Notes: a model not told the origin generated them from the letters alone. Counted from the stretch's first letter, positions 1 through 8,493 are shown. The stretch: 32,331 nucleotides of DNA from Phycisphaeraceae bacterium (GCA_026128865.1 JAHCJE010000019.1:1-32331); one strand, 5' to 3'. Numbers and translations: made by a program.

Positions 1-2
1 CG

Positions 3-752
3 TTCGGACTCACACTCTCCACCATGCCCCCGCTCCGCTACCAGTACGTCGCGGCGATGGCGGTCGCCCGCCACGTCCACCCCGACGAGCACAAGCCCCA
101 CAACCCGCGCCTCAACCCCACCGGCGATCAGGAGTGGCCCGGCTTCGTCGCCCACGCCATCGTCGAGCACCACGCCAAACTCACCAGCGCGTTCAAGTCC
201 GTCCGCACCCTCGAAATGCTCAACGACCCCGCCCGCGCCCACCAACTCGAAATGGCCCGTGCCAACGTGCTGGTCCACATGGGCCACCTGTCCCACTTCG
301 TCGGCGACGCCGCCCAGCCGCTCCACACCACGATCCACCACCACGGCTGGGTCGGACCCAACCCCCGCAACTACACGACGGAGTACGCGTTTCACCGCTA
401 CATCGACGGCGACATCGTCGAGTGGCACGCCCTGAACGTCGAGGGCCTTCGACCGTTCCTGGGCGATCTCCCTCGCATCGAAGCGACCGGCGTGTGGGAC
501 GCCACGATCGCCCACATCGAGCGCAGCCACGCCGCGGTCGAGCCGCTCTACACCATGGAGAAGTCCGGCGCTCTGCGGGAACACGCAGGCCGACAGTTCA
601 TCGCCGAGCGCTTGGCCGACGGCGCGATGACGCTCGCGGGGCTGTACTGGGCCGCGTGGCGGGCCGCCGAGCCGACCCCTCAACAGGTCCAGGACTGGGT
701 CAGGTACAATGCCCTCGACGCCGAGGCAGGCTGGCGGCAGCGAACCCGATGA
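3..752 (+). CDS. S1/P1 nuclease or zinc phospholipase C-like protein (5' end missing)
   Basis: The frame is open to the left edge, so the true start lies outside the window; 249 codons before the stop are visible. The ATG at 24 is probably internal, because the preceding in-frame residues read on without a break. The protein is His-rich, and its segment MGHLSHFVGDAAQPLHTT followed by HHHGW resembles the metal-binding signature of the P1-nuclease/phospholipase C fold (GH.VGD..QPLH), an all-helical enzyme with three zinc ions that cleaves phosphodiesters. Further His and Asp residues (AIVEHHAKL, HRYIDGDIVEWH) could complete the site. Family members are normally exported, but the signal peptide region is not visible. 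The stop overlaps the crcB start (ATGA), which suggests co-transcription. The fold is fairly sure; the substrate is unknown. Confidence 0.6.
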   Translation, partial: FGLTLSTMPPLRYQYVAAMAVARHVHPDEHKPHNPRLNPTGDQEWPGFVAHAIVEHHAKLTSAFKSVRTLEMLNDPARAHQLEMARANVLVHMGHLSHFVGDAAQPLHTTIHHHGWVGPNPRNYTTEYAFHRYIDGDIVEWHALNVEGLRPFLGDLPRIEATGVWDATIAHIERSHAAVEPLYTMEKSGALREHAGRQFIAERLADGAMTLAGLYWAAWRAAEPTPQQVQDWVRYNALDAEAGWRQRTR

Positions 753-1132
753 TCAAGATCGTGCTCATTTTCCTCGGGGCCGGAATCGGCGGGGTTCTTC
801 GCTACGGCCTGGCCGGATGGGTCCAGGGAGTGTCCGGCTCGTCCTTTCCGACCGGCACGCTCGCCGTGAACGCTATCGGATGCCTGCTCGTCGGCTTCTG
901 CGCCGCCGCCTTCGCGGGCCCGGTGCTGATACGCGAGGAGTACCGCCTCGCGCTCATCGTCGGCCTGTTGGGTGGTTTCACCACCTTCTCCACCTTCGGC
1001 AAGGAGACGCTCGCCCTCGCCGCGGACCGGCAGTGGCTGTTCGTCGCCCTCAACCTCCTCCTGAGCAACGGCCTCGGACTGCTCGCCGTCTGGGCGGGCA
1101 TGAGAGCCGCCCATCGAATCTACGGGGTATAG
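749..1132 (+). CDS. crcB: Fluoride ion channel CrcB/FluC
   Basis: This 127-residue protein has four hydrophobic segments, the usual size for a CrcB/FluC subunit; these assemble as dual-topology dimers that export fluoride across the inner membrane. Visible family marks are GGVLRYGL near residues 14-21 (Arg18), the conserved Asn41 in PTGTLAVNAIG, and GGFTTFSTF at 75-83, which carries the Phe residues lining the fluoride path. The start is set by the ATGA overlap with the upstream stop and by the match to the family N terminus. A DUF190 gene follows after 2 nt, a common partner of crcB. A fluoride riboswitch would have to lie upstream of the operon, outside the window. Confidence 0.93.
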   Translation: MIKIVLIFLGAGIGGVLRYGLAGWVQGVSGSSFPTGTLAVNAIGCLLVGFCAAAFAGPVLIREEYRLALIVGLLGGFTTFSTFGKETLALAADRQWLFVALNLLLSNGLGLLAVWAGMRAAHRIYGV

Positions 1133-1134
1133 CC

Positions 1135-1482
1135 ATGAACATCCCGGAGTCGGGCGTCCTGCTGCGCATCTTCATCGGCGAGAGCGACCGATGGCAGGGC
1201 AAGCCCCTCTACGAGGCCATCGTGCTGAAGGCACGCGAACTCCACCTCGCCGGCGCGACAGTCCTCCGCGGCCCGATGGGATTCGGCGCGAACTCACGCC
1301 TCCACACGACCAAGATTCTCCGACTCTCCGAAGACCTCCCGATGGTCATCGAGATCGTGGACAGCCGGGAGAAGATCGAGACGCTGCTGCCCCACCTGGA
1401 CCAGATGGTGAGCGAAGGGCTGGTTACGCTGGAGAACGTCCGCGTGTACCGCTATCGCGCCTCGGATCGTCCCAAGTCCTGA
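1135..1482 (+). CDS. DUF190 domain-containing protein
   Basis: This 115-residue soluble protein matches DUF190 across its length: GESDRWQGKPLYEAIV near residues 15-30, AGATVLRGPMGFG at 40-52, HT.KILRLSEDLP at 57-69, then VIEIVD. The family has a small ferredoxin-like/PII-like alpha-beta fold, and its members often sit directly beside crcB. A role in fluoride handling or in regulating the channel is inferred from that linkage; no biochemical function is established here. Only 2 nt separate it from crcB, so the two are presumably co-transcribed. It converges on chrA with just 13 nt between the stop codons, leaving no room for a conventional terminator. Confidence 0.85.
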   Translation: MNIPESGVLLRIFIGESDRWQGKPLYEAIVLKARELHLAGATVLRGPMGFGANSRLHTTKILRLSEDLPMVIEIVDSREKIETLLPHLDQMVSEGLVTLENVRVYRYRASDRPKS

Positions 1483-1495
1483 CAGCAACGCGTCC

Positions 1496-2872
1496 TCAGA
1501 GTACGGCACGCAATCCGAAGCCGAGCGCGACGGCGCAGGCGAGAACGCGCAGCGTCCCCCATTTCGCGCCGAACACGAGCGCGAACGCCGCGCCAACCAC
1601 CACCAGCGAGGCCCAGTCAACCGATCCGGGTCGCGGGAGCAACACCCGCCCCGGCCCCCATGCCACCGTGAACGTCTCGTGGAAGAGGGTGTGCAGGCCG
1701 AACCAGACCGCGAGGTTCAGGATCACGCCGACGATCGCTGCCGTGATCGCCGACAGCCCGGCCGTGAGCGTCTCCCGCCCGCGCAACGCCTCGACGTAGG
1801 GCGCGCCGAGAAAGATCCACAGGAAGCACGGCGCAAACGTCACCCAGGTCACGAGCGCCGAGGCGAGGGTGCCCGCGACCAGCGGGTGCAGCCCGCCCGA
1901 ATCGCGGAACGCGCCCATGAACCCCACGAACTGCACGACCTGAATGAGCGGCCCGGGCGTCGTTTCCGCCATGCCCAGCCCGTCGAGCATCTCGCCCGGC
2001 GCCAGCCAGCCGAACCGCTCGACCGCCTGCTGCGCGACGTAGGCGAGCACCGAGTACGCTCCGCCGAACGTCACCACCGCGGCCTTGCTGAAGAAGACGG
2101 CCTCCTGCGTGTACACGCTCGTTCGTCCGAGCCAGGCCGCGAGCGCGCCGACGGGCGCAAGCCAGATCGTTCCCCAGAGGATGGCGGTGCGAATCGCCCG
2201 GGCCGGGCTTGGGCGCGTGTGGTCCAGCGAGCCGTCTCCGAGCGCGGTGTCGAGCAGACCAGACTCCGCGTCATCGTTTGCGCCGTGTCCGCCAATGACG
2301 CTGAACGAACCCGGCGCGAGGCGACCGCCAACGAGACCCACAACACCCGCCCCGACCACGATGACAGGAAACGGCAGGCGGAGCAGGTGGATTCCCACAA
2401 ACGCGCCGGCAGCAATGGCGACCATCACCCAGTTCCTGAGCACGCGCCGGCCGATCCGCAGCACCGCCTGCACCACGATGGCCAACACGCCCGCCTTCAC
2501 GCCGAAGAACAGCGTTTCCATCGCCCACGAGTCCTGGAACGCGGCGTAGGCCAGACTGAGCACGAGGATCGACAGGAAGCCGGGCAGCACGAACAACGTC
2601 CCGGCCAGCAGCCCCCCCGCCGTCCGGTGCATGAGCCAGCCGATGTACGTCGCCAGCTGCATCGCCTCGGGGCCGGGCAGGAGCATGCAGTAGTTCAGCG
2701 CGTGCAGGAACCGCCGTTCGCTGATCCAACGCTTCTCGTCAACGAGAATGCGGTGCATGACCGCGATCTGCCCTGCCGGGCCGCCGAAACTCTGCAAACC
2801 GACCATCGTCCAGACTCGCAGCGCCTCGCGCCACGAGACCCTCGGTCGGGATGCAGGATGCGGTGGCGCCAT
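1496..2872 (-). CDS. chrA: Chromate transporter ChrA (CHR family, two-domain form)
   Basis: At 458 residues this is the long-chain CHR form, with two homologous membrane halves. The first half holds [12 protein letters not shown] near residues 29-40 and [16 protein letters not shown] shortly after; the second holds [16 protein letters not shown] and [15 protein letters not shown]. These paired FGG and PGP motifs are diagnostic of CHR proteins, which use the proton gradient to export chromate; some family members move other oxyanions. About ten to twelve transmembrane segments are evident. Its ATG overlaps the stop of the preceding gene by one base (TAATG), so translation is probably coupled. 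It is the last gene of the long sdh operon, an unusual location. Real chromate specificity is uncertain. Confidence 0.9.
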   Translation of the reverse strand: MAPPHPASRPRVSWREALRVWTMVGLQSFGGPAGQIAVMHRILVDEKRWISERRFLHALNYCMLLPGPEAMQLATYIGWLMHRTAGGLLAGTLFVLPGFLSILVLSLAYAAFQDSWAMETLFFGVKAGVLAIVVQAVLRIGRRVLRNWVMVAIAAGAFVGIHLLRLPFPVIVVGAGVVGLVGGRLAPGSFSVIGGHGANDDAESGLLDTALGDGSLDHTRPSPARAIRTAILWGTIWLAPVGALAAWLGRTSVYTQEAVFFSKAAVVTFGGAYSVLAYVAQQAVERFGWLAPGEMLDGLGMAETTPGPLIQVVQFVGFMGAFRDSGGLHPLVAGTLASALVTWVTFAPCFLWIFLGAPYVEALRGRETLTAGLSAITAAIVGVILNLAVWFGLHTLFHETFTVAWGPGRVLLPRPGSVDWASLVVVGAAFALVFGAKWGTLRVLACAVALGFGLRAVL

Positions 2873-3384
2873 TATCGCACGGGCACGTCGTCGTCGAACG
2901 CGTCGAACTCGCCCGGCGCGGATGCCTCCGGCCCGGTCAGACCGTACCGATCAATGATCCGCACGCACGCGTTCCAGCGCAGCACGGCATCGTCGTTCCC
3001 CTCCGGCGCGATCGCTTCAGCGGCGTCGTAGTGGTCCATCGCCGATCGGAAGAAGCCGAACGCGACCTCAGGCTGATACCCGCCAAGCAGGAGAGCCTTC
3101 GCCCATCGCTCATCGATCACGCCGGCGTAGTACGCCCGTTCGTACTCGCTCGGGAGGCGCGCCAGCAGCGGGCGCACGTCCTCGGGCTTGATCTCGAAGA
3201 CGTGGAACAGGTCCGTCAGCGCAAGGATCAGACAGACCGCGGCGTCATGGTTGCCCGGGTCAACCGCCAGGACGTCCCGGCAGATGCTCTCGGCCTCACG
3301 CGGCTCGTTCAGCAAACGGTACCGCTCCGCCTTCGCAATCGCCCGCGACACGGACTCCTTCGAGATCGGCTTCAGTTCAGCCAT
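2872..3384 (-). CDS. Small TPR-like hypothetical protein
   Basis: This soluble protein of 170 residues has no signal peptide. Residues about 12-60 (A.A.R..LLNEPREAESICRDVLAVDPGNHDAAVCLILAL) read like one or two tetratricopeptide helical hairpins, and a second helical stretch near 110-140 (AFGFFRSAMDHYDAAEAIAPEGNDDAVLRWNA) has the same look. The C terminus is acidic (EFDAFDDDVPVR). TPR units usually mediate protein contacts; no enzymatic motif is seen. It lies 27 nt after sdhB and overlaps the chrA start by one base, so it belongs to this operon. A helper role for the dehydrogenase or the transporter would be a guess. Confidence 0.7.
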   Translation of the reverse strand: MAELKPISKESVSRAIAKAERYRLLNEPREAESICRDVLAVDPGNHDAAVCLILALTDLFHVFEIKPEDVRPLLARLPSEYERAYYAGVIDERWAKALLLGGYQPEVAFGFFRSAMDHYDAAEAIAPEGNDDAVLRWNACVRIIDRYGLTGPEASAPGEFDAFDDDVPVR

Positions 3385-3411
3385 CGTCGCCTCCGTCGGC
3401 CGGCGGAGCCG

Positions 3412-4173
3412 TCACGAACCCGCCTCCGGCTTGCGCGGCCGGAAGATGCGGAACAGCCGGGTCAGGGGATCGTAGAACTCGTCCACCACCCGCTCTTTGA
3501 GCGGGATGATGGCGTTGTCCGTGATCGTGATGTGCTCCGGGCACACCTTCGTACAGCACTTCGTGATGTTGCAATACCCGATGCCGTCCTTCCCGCGCAG
3601 GTCGCCAACCCGGTCCTCAACATCCAGCGGGTGCATCTCCAGTGCGGCCGCGTAGACGAAGTGCCGCGGTCCCGCGAACTCCTCGTGCTTGTGGTGGTCC
3701 CGCAGCACGTGGCAGACATCCTGGCACAGGAAGCATTCGATGCACTTGCGGAACTCCTGCACACGGTCCACGTCCGACTGCTGCATCCGCCACGTCCCGT
3801 CCGGGGCGTCGGGCTTGCGCGGCTTGAAGGGCCTGATCCGCTGCTTCACGCGGTAGTTCCACGACACGTCCGTGACCAGATCCTTCACGTGCGGGAACGC
3901 CCGCAGCGGCTCGATGATGACCCGCATCGAGAGGTCGAGGTCGCTCAGCCGTGTCATGCACATCAGCCGCGGCTTGCCGTTGATCTCCGCCGAGCACGAC
4001 CCGCACTTGCCCGCCTTGCAGTTCCACCGGCACGCCAGATCCGGCGCGGACTCAGCCTGCACCTGGTGCACGGCGTCGAGGACCACCATGCCCTCGGACA
4101 CGTCCGTCGTGTAGTCCTTGAACGCCGCGGACTCGCCGCTGCCTCTCGTGATTCGGAAGGTCGCTCTCGGCAT
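3412..4173 (-). CDS. sdhB: Succinate dehydrogenase/fumarate reductase iron-sulfur subunit
   Basis: This 253-residue electron-transfer subunit of complex II passes electrons from the SdhA flavin to the membrane quinone. The N-terminal plant-type ferredoxin domain carries the 2Fe-2S ligands in NCKAGKCGSC (Cys52, 57, 60) and Cys72. The C-terminal domain has CIECFLCQDVC (Cys144, 147, 150, 154) and CNITKCCTKVCPEH (Cys201, 206, 207, 211) for the 4Fe-4S and 3Fe-4S centres. All cluster ligands are present. The start has GAGG a few bases upstream. It follows the TM2 gene by 27 nt rather than following sdhA directly. Succinate oxidation is the likely direction in an organism with other aerobic enzymes (tryptophan dioxygenase), but fumarate reduction cannot be excluded. 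Confidence 0.94.
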   Translation of the reverse strand: MPRATFRITRGSGESAAFKDYTTDVSEGMVVLDAVHQVQAESAPDLACRWNCKAGKCGSCSAEINGKPRLMCMTRLSDLDLSMRVIIEPLRAFPHVKDLVTDVSWNYRVKQRIRPFKPRKPDAPDGTWRMQQSDVDRVQEFRKCIECFLCQDVCHVLRDHHKHEEFAGPRHFVYAAALEMHPLDVEDRVGDLRGKDGIGYCNITKCCTKVCPEHITITDNAIIPLKERVVDEFYDPLTRLFRIFRPRKPEAGS

Positions 4174-4200
4174 GTTTGCCTCACGCGGGAATCGCGGGAT

Positions 4201-4464
4201 TCAGAACCAGCCCTTCTTGCCGACGACGTATGTGTTGTAGAAGTCCTCGTCCGATTTGGTCAGGTAGATGATCCCCTCGATGATCCCGATGATCGCCATG
4301 AGCCAACTGAGGAACCCGAGCGTGAGCACCGAGACGAGCAGCATGATGATGCCAGGCACGGTCCGGCCCAGGATGAACTTGTGCACGCCGAGCGCGCCGA
4401 GCAGGATGCCGCAGATGCCCGCCGCGATCTTCTTGCCCTGGATGTTGGATGCCGATTCCGTCAT
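4201..4464 (-). CDS. TM2 domain-containing membrane protein
   Basis: This 87-residue protein is almost entirely a TM2 domain: K..AAGICGILLGALGVHKFILGR near residues 11-33, then a second membrane span LIMLLVSVLTLGFLSWL with trailing IIGIIEGIIYL. The GxxGxHxFYxGR-type signature (here GALGVHKFILGR) between the two spans is the family mark. TM2 proteins are widespread in bacteria and have no single known function. The gene sits between sdhA (20 nt gap) and sdhB (27 nt gap), both on the same strand, so it must be expressed with complex II. Whether it interacts with the complex is unknown. Confidence 0.85.
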   Translation of the reverse strand: MTESASNIQGKKIAAGICGILLGALGVHKFILGRTVPGIIMLLVSVLTLGFLSWLMAIIGIIEGIIYLTKSDEDFYNTYVVGKKGWF

Positions 4465-4484
4465 GATCGTCGCTCCCGATGTGG

Positions 4485-6299
4485 TCAGGCGTTGTTTTCA
4501 GCGATGACGACCTTCAGGTCGTCCCGGATCGGCGCGAGCGCCTCGCGCCGCAGTCGCATGGATCCATCCGAAGCCCTGCTCACCACCGTGTTGTGCCTCG
4601 CGTACTCGTCGCTCTTGGACGGGTGGTCCTCGCGGAAGTGCGCCCCGCGGCTCTCGCGCCTGTCCAGCGCGGACCGCGCTACCGCTTCCGAAACGGTGAG
4701 CAGATTCTCCAGGTCCAGCGCAGTGTGCCAGCCGGGGTTGTACTCCCTGTTGCCCTCCACGCGAGTGTTCGCCGAGCGCCGCCGCAAGGCCGACAACCCA
4801 TCAAGCGCACTGGCCATGTCCGACTCCGTGCGCACGATCCCGACCTTGTCCTGCATCATGTCCTGCAGGTCGTGCTGGATTGTGTACGGGTTCTCGCCCG
4901 ATGCCCGGTCGAACGGCGCAAGCGCAGCCGCCGCGGCGTCACGCACCTGCCCTTCGACCGGAGCCGGCGCGGCGTGCTCCTTCGCCCATGCCGCCGCGTG
5001 CTCGCCCGCACGCTTGCCGAAGACCAGCAGGTCGGAGAGCGAGTTGCCGCCGAGCCGGTTCGCCCCGTGCAATCCGGCCGCCACCTCGCCCGCGGCGAAC
5101 AGCCCCGGGACCGTGGACATCTGCGTCACGCCGTCCACCCGCACGCCGCCCATGGCGTAGTGCGTCGTCGGTCCGACCTCCATCGGCTCGGCCGTGATGT
5201 CCACCCCCGCCAGTTCCTTGAACTGGTGGTACATGCTCGGCAGTTTCTTCCGGATGTGCTCCGGCGCGTTCGGGATCTTCTCCTTGATCCACGCGATGTC
5301 GAGGAAGACGCCCCCGTGCGGGCTGCCCCGGCCGGCCTTGATCTCCCGCACGATGCACCGGGCCACGTGGTCGCGCGTGAGCAGTTCCGGCGGGCGGTTC
5401 GCGCTCTTGTCGCCCGTCACATACCGCCAGCCCTCCTCGGCATCCTTGGCGGTCTGGTTCTTGTAGAGGTCCGGGATGTCGTTGAACATGAACCGCTCGC
5501 CACGGTTGTTCACGAGCCGTCCCCCCTCGCCGCGCACGCCCTCCGTCACCAGAATACCGCGCACGCTCGGCGGCCAGACCATCCCGGTCGGGTGGAACTG
5601 CACGAACTCCATGTCCATCAGGTCCGCGCCGGCGTGGTACGCGAGCGAGTGCCCGTCTCCCGTGTACTCCCACGAGTTGCTCGTGATCTTGTACGCCCGC
5701 CCGATGCCACCCGTCGCCAGCACGACCGCGCCGGCCCGGAACACGCGGAACCGCCCCCGCTCGCGGTCGTAGCCGAACGCACCGACGACACGCTCGCCGT
5801 CCTTGAGCAGGCGCGTCACCGTGTGCTCCATGTAGAACTCGATGCCCCGGTGGATGCCGTGGTCCTGGAGCGTGCGGATCATCTCCAGCCCTGTGCGATC
5901 GCCGACGTGGGCGAGCCGGGGGTACTTGTGCCCGCCGAAGTTCCGCTGCAGGATGCGCCCGTCCTTCGTGCGGTCGAAGAGCGCGCCCCACGCCTCGAGT
6001 TCGCGCACGCGGTCCGGCGCCTCCTTGGCGTGAAGTTCGGCCATCACCCAGTTGTTGAGATACTGCCCGCCGCGCATCGTGTCCGCGAAGTGGACCTTCC
6101 ACCCGTCGCGGTCGTCCACGTTCGCCAGCGCGGCCGCCACGCCGCCCTCCGCCATCACGGTGTGCGCCTTGCCCAGCAGCGACTTGCAGACCACGCCGAC
6201 CGAGACGCCCGCCGCCGAGGCCTCGATCGCGGCCCGAAGCCCCGCCCCGCCCGCGCCGATGATGAGGACGTCGTGCTCGTGCGTCTTGTAGTCGGTCAT
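4485..6299 (-). CDS. sdhA: Succinate dehydrogenase/fumarate reductase flavoprotein subunit
   Basis: This is the 604-residue catalytic subunit of complex II. The N-terminal dinucleotide fold HDVLIIGAGGAGLRAAIEAS (residues 9-28) binds FAD, and His46 in KAHTVMAEGG is at the position of the covalent FAD attachment. Further marks are GPTTHYAMGGVRVD in the capping region and GANRLGGNSLSDLLVFGKRAG near residue 400, carrying the active-site Arg and FAD contacts. The C-terminal helical domain includes NPGWHTALDLENLL and ESRGAHFREDHP, as in other SdhA proteins. It is 44 nt downstream of the membrane anchor gene. No odd residues were noticed. Confidence 0.95.
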   Translation of the reverse strand: MTDYKTHEHDVLIIGAGGAGLRAAIEASAAGVSVGVVCKSLLGKAHTVMAEGGVAAALANVDDRDGWKVHFADTMRGGQYLNNWVMAELHAKEAPDRVRELEAWGALFDRTKDGRILQRNFGGHKYPRLAHVGDRTGLEMIRTLQDHGIHRGIEFYMEHTVTRLLKDGERVVGAFGYDRERGRFRVFRAGAVVLATGGIGRAYKITSNSWEYTGDGHSLAYHAGADLMDMEFVQFHPTGMVWPPSVRGILVTEGVRGEGGRLVNNRGERFMFNDIPDLYKNQTAKDAEEGWRYVTGDKSANRPPELLTRDHVARCIVREIKAGRGSPHGGVFLDIAWIKEKIPNAPEHIRKKLPSMYHQFKELAGVDITAEPMEVGPTTHYAMGGVRVDGVTQMSTVPGLFAAGEVAAGLHGANRLGGNSLSDLLVFGKRAGEHAAAWAKEHAAPAPVEGQVRDAAAAALAPFDRASGENPYTIQHDLQDMMQDKVGIVRTESDMASALDGLSALRRRSANTRVEGNREYNPGWHTALDLENLLTVSEAVARSALDRRESRGAHFREDHPSKSDEYARHNTVVSRASDGSMRLRREALAPIRDDLKVVIAENNA

Positions 6300-6343
6300 G
6301 GCGAGAGTTCAACCCACGGGCACCCGCCCGTCTTCAAGCCCCG

Positions 6344-7177
6344 TCAGACAATGCGAAGATCCGTGATGACGCCCGCGCACAGCAGCCGGACGTAGACGTC
6401 GGTCAGTGCGACCCAGACCAGGCTCACCCACGCCCAAGCCATGTGCTTTCGGTTCAGCCAACTCACGCAGGTGTAGCACGATTTGCGGACCGGCGCGTCC
6501 GACAGCGTGTCCCTCCCGCCGCCGACGAGGTGGCGAGCGCAGTGGCACCCGAACGTGTAACCGCCCAGCAGGATCGCGTTCAACGCGAGCACGATCGTCC
6601 CCACGCCGATCCCGAACTCAGACCCCGCGCCATCGGCACGCGTGAACCACAGCGCCTTGAACGCGTCGAATGCGAGGATGACCACGAACGCCGCGGCCGG
6701 ATAGAAAAAGTACCGGTGTGCGTTCTGCATCACCAGCGGGAACTTCCGCTCACCCCGGTACCGCTTGCCGCGGAACCCCGGCTCGCCCACGGCGCACGCG
6801 GGCGGATCGCCCCAGAATGCCTTGTAGTACGCCCCGCGGTAGTAGTAGCACGTGAACCGCATCCCCGCAGGCCCGACCAGAATGAGCATCGCCGGAGAGA
6901 ACGGCAGCCACCCCGGCCACCAACTCGGGTGCGTCGCAGCGAACACACGCGGCTCATTCTCCTGCCCGAAGAGCAGCGGCGAGTAGAACGGCGAGAGGTA
7001 GTGCGCCCCGCCTCCGTCGTAGAAATAGTTCTGCCCCTGCAACGCGGCCCACGTCGTGTACGCGATGAACGCCGTCAGACCCAACAGGATCGCCCCCGGC
7101 TGGAGCCACCAGGCGTCGGTGCGTGAGGTCTTCCCCATGCCGCGGAGTTGGGGGAGTTGGAGGTCGGAGCCGCTCAT
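6344..7177 (-). CDS. Succinate dehydrogenase membrane anchor (single-subunit, five-helix type)
   Basis: A membrane protein of 277 residues with about five hydrophobic segments (near 27-47, 92-110, 156-176, 188-210, 247-270). It resembles the fused anchors that accompany SdhA/SdhB in actinobacteria (mycobacterial Sdh1 type) rather than separate SdhC plus SdhD. Recognisable stretches are TAFIAYTTWAALQGQNYFY, HYLSPFYSPLLFG, RFTCYYYRGAYYKAFWGDPPAC and QNAHRYFFY; His154, His212 and His216 are plausible haem ligands. GGAGAG lies 8 nt before the chosen ATG; an in-frame ATG at codon 14 is an alternative. As first gene of the operon it should anchor SdhA and SdhB and reduce quinone. Confidence 0.85.
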   Translation of the reverse strand: MSGSDLQLPQLRGMGKTSRTDAWWLQPGAILLGLTAFIAYTTWAALQGQNYFYDGGGAHYLSPFYSPLLFGQENEPRVFAATHPSWWPGWLPFSPAMLILVGPAGMRFTCYYYRGAYYKAFWGDPPACAVGEPGFRGKRYRGERKFPLVMQNAHRYFFYPAAAFVVILAFDAFKALWFTRADGAGSEFGIGVGTIVLALNAILLGGYTFGCHCARHLVGGGRDTLSDAPVRKSCYTCVSWLNRKHMAWAWVSLVWVALTDVYVRLLCAGVITDLRIV

Positions 7178-7212
7178 CGAATCTCTCCGGACGGGAACGC
7201 CATGCGGCGGGG

Positions 7213-7218
7213 AGCATA
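7213..7218 (-). promoter_or_regulatory. Candidate -10 element for the sdh operon
   Basis: On the minus strand the hexamer TATGCT lies 35 nt before the first sdh start codon, with a Shine-Dalgarno-like GGAGAG between them. No convincing -35 box is present at 16-18 nt, so the call rests on the hexamer and its position alone. Confidence 0.35.
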
Positions 7219-7278
7219 CCGGATCGGCAACTCCCCCGCCACACGAGCGGCTCCGATCGGCTGAACCGCGTGCCGCGC

Positions 7279-7284
7279 TATAGT
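7279..7284 (+). promoter_or_regulatory. Candidate -10 element for the PreA-like gene
   Basis: TATAGT matches the -10 consensus at five of six positions and stands out in very GC-rich surroundings, 48 nt before the ATG at 7333. No good -35 box is seen. It shares the divergent interval with the sdh operon promoter. Confidence 0.4.
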
Positions 7285-7332
7285 CCCGCTCCCCGTGCCC
7301 GGGGCTTCCCTGCCACGACCGGAACCGACCTG

Positions 7333-8493
7333 ATGCCCGACCTGAGCGTCACCGTACACGGCCTGCGCCTCCCGAATCCGTTCGTCGTCGCCTCGGGGCC
7401 GCCGGGCACAAACGCCAACGTCATCGCTCGCGCCTTCGACGAGGGGTGGGGCGCGGTGGTCGCCAAGACCGTCTGTCTCGACGCCACCCGGATCGTGAAC
7501 GTCGCGCCCCGCTACGCCCGCCTCCGGGCCGCCTCATCGCGCGAGATTTACGGATGGGAGAACATCGAACTCATCAGCGACCGCGATTTCGGCGTCTGGC
7601 TCGACGACTTCCGGCGACTCAAGGACCGCTACCCGGACCGCGTTCTCGTCGCCTCCGTCATGGAGGAGTACCGCCGCGACGCCTGGCACGAGATCGTCGA
7701 GCGCGTCCAGGAAACCGGCGTTGACGCCCTCGAACTGAACTTCTCCTGCCCCCACGGGCTGCCCGAACGCCGCATGGGATCGGCGATGGGGCAGGATCCC
7801 GCCATCCTCGAAGAGGTCTGCGGCTGGGTGCGTGAGGTCGCCCGCATCCCGGTCTGGGCAAAGATGACGCCCAACGTCACGCACGTCGAGGAACCCGCCC
7901 GGGCAGCCCTCCGTGCAGGGTGCGACGGCGTCAGCGCGATCAACACCATCCTCTGCGTCATGGGCATCAACCTCGACACGCTCCGTCCGGAGCCGACCGT
8001 CGAGGGCTACTCCGTCGCCGGCGGGTACTCCTCGAAGGCCATCCGCCCCATCGCCCTGCGGATGGTCATGGAACTCGGCACCATGATGTTCGGCGGCGGC
8101 AACGGGCGGCCCCTCCCGGCGCCAGGCCAGTCGGCCAGGCAGGGAGAGTTCCCCAACGCCACACTCCACGCCATCGGGGGCGTCGAATCGGGCGCGGACG
8201 CCGCCCAGTTCATCCTGACCGGCGCCCACACCGTGCAGGTCTGCACCGGCGTCATGAAGTTCGGTTACGGCATGATCGACACGCTGCGCGAGGGCTTGTC
8301 GGCGTTCATGTCCCGCCACGGCTTCCAGACCGTAGAGGAGTTCCGCGGCCGCTCCCTCCGGTACTTCACGACGCACGCCGAGCTTGTCAGGCTCCAATCG
8401 CTGGCTGGAGAGAAAACCACCGACGTCGAGAAAGACTCCGCGTGGGAGAGCGACCGCTTCACACAACAGAGCGAGAGTCTCGCCGGGCGTTAG
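7333..8493 (+). CDS. PreA/dihydropyrimidine dehydrogenase-like FMN protein without ferredoxin domain
   Basis: This 386-residue TIM-barrel flavoprotein belongs to the dihydroorotate/dihydropyrimidine dehydrogenase superfamily. Marks are PNPFVVASGPPGTN at residues 14-27, GWGAVVAKTV, ELNFSCPHG at 134-142, MGQDP, AKMTPNVT, GCDGVSAINTI, GGYSSKAIRPIALRMV, HAIGGVES and TGAHTVQVCTGVM, which together line an FMN site. E. coli PreA (411 residues) ends in a two-cluster ferredoxin domain; here the chain ends without any CxxCxxC motif. Where mammalian enzyme has the general-acid Cys (ACGQDP), this one has Met152 (AMGQDP). A loop of about 30 residues is inserted around 255-285. Its 3' end overlaps gpmI by 4 nt. 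Dihydropyrimidine or dihydroorotate chemistry is possible but the substrate is uncertain. Confidence 0.75.
   Translation: MPDLSVTVHGLRLPNPFVVASGPPGTNANVIARAFDEGWGAVVAKTVCLDATRIVNVAPRYARLRAASSREIYGWENIELISDRDFGVWLDDFRRLKDRYPDRVLVASVMEEYRRDAWHEIVERVQETGVDALELNFSCPHGLPERRMGSAMGQDPAILEEVCGWVREVARIPVWAKMTPNVTHVEEPARAALRAGCDGVSAINTILCVMGINLDTLRPEPTVEGYSVAGGYSSKAIRPIALRMVMELGTMMFGGGNGRPLPAPGQSARQGEFPNATLHAIGGVESGADAAQFILTGAHTVQVCTGVMKFGYGMIDTLREGLSAFMSRHGFQTVEEFRGRSLRYFTTHAELVRLQSLAGEKTTDVEKDSAWESDRFTQQSESLAGR

Noticed and set aside
3..748. Fluoride riboswitch upstream of crcB
   Set aside because: crcB overlaps the preceding coding sequence, so there is no leader in the window that could hold one; it might lie before the first gene, outside the window.
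2851..6395. Long plus-strand frames (2851-5160 and 4479-6395) across the sdh operon
   Set aside because: They are antisense to sdhB, the TM2 gene and sdhA, which carry full cofactor motifs. The plus-strand translations are Arg/His/Val-rich and domain-free.
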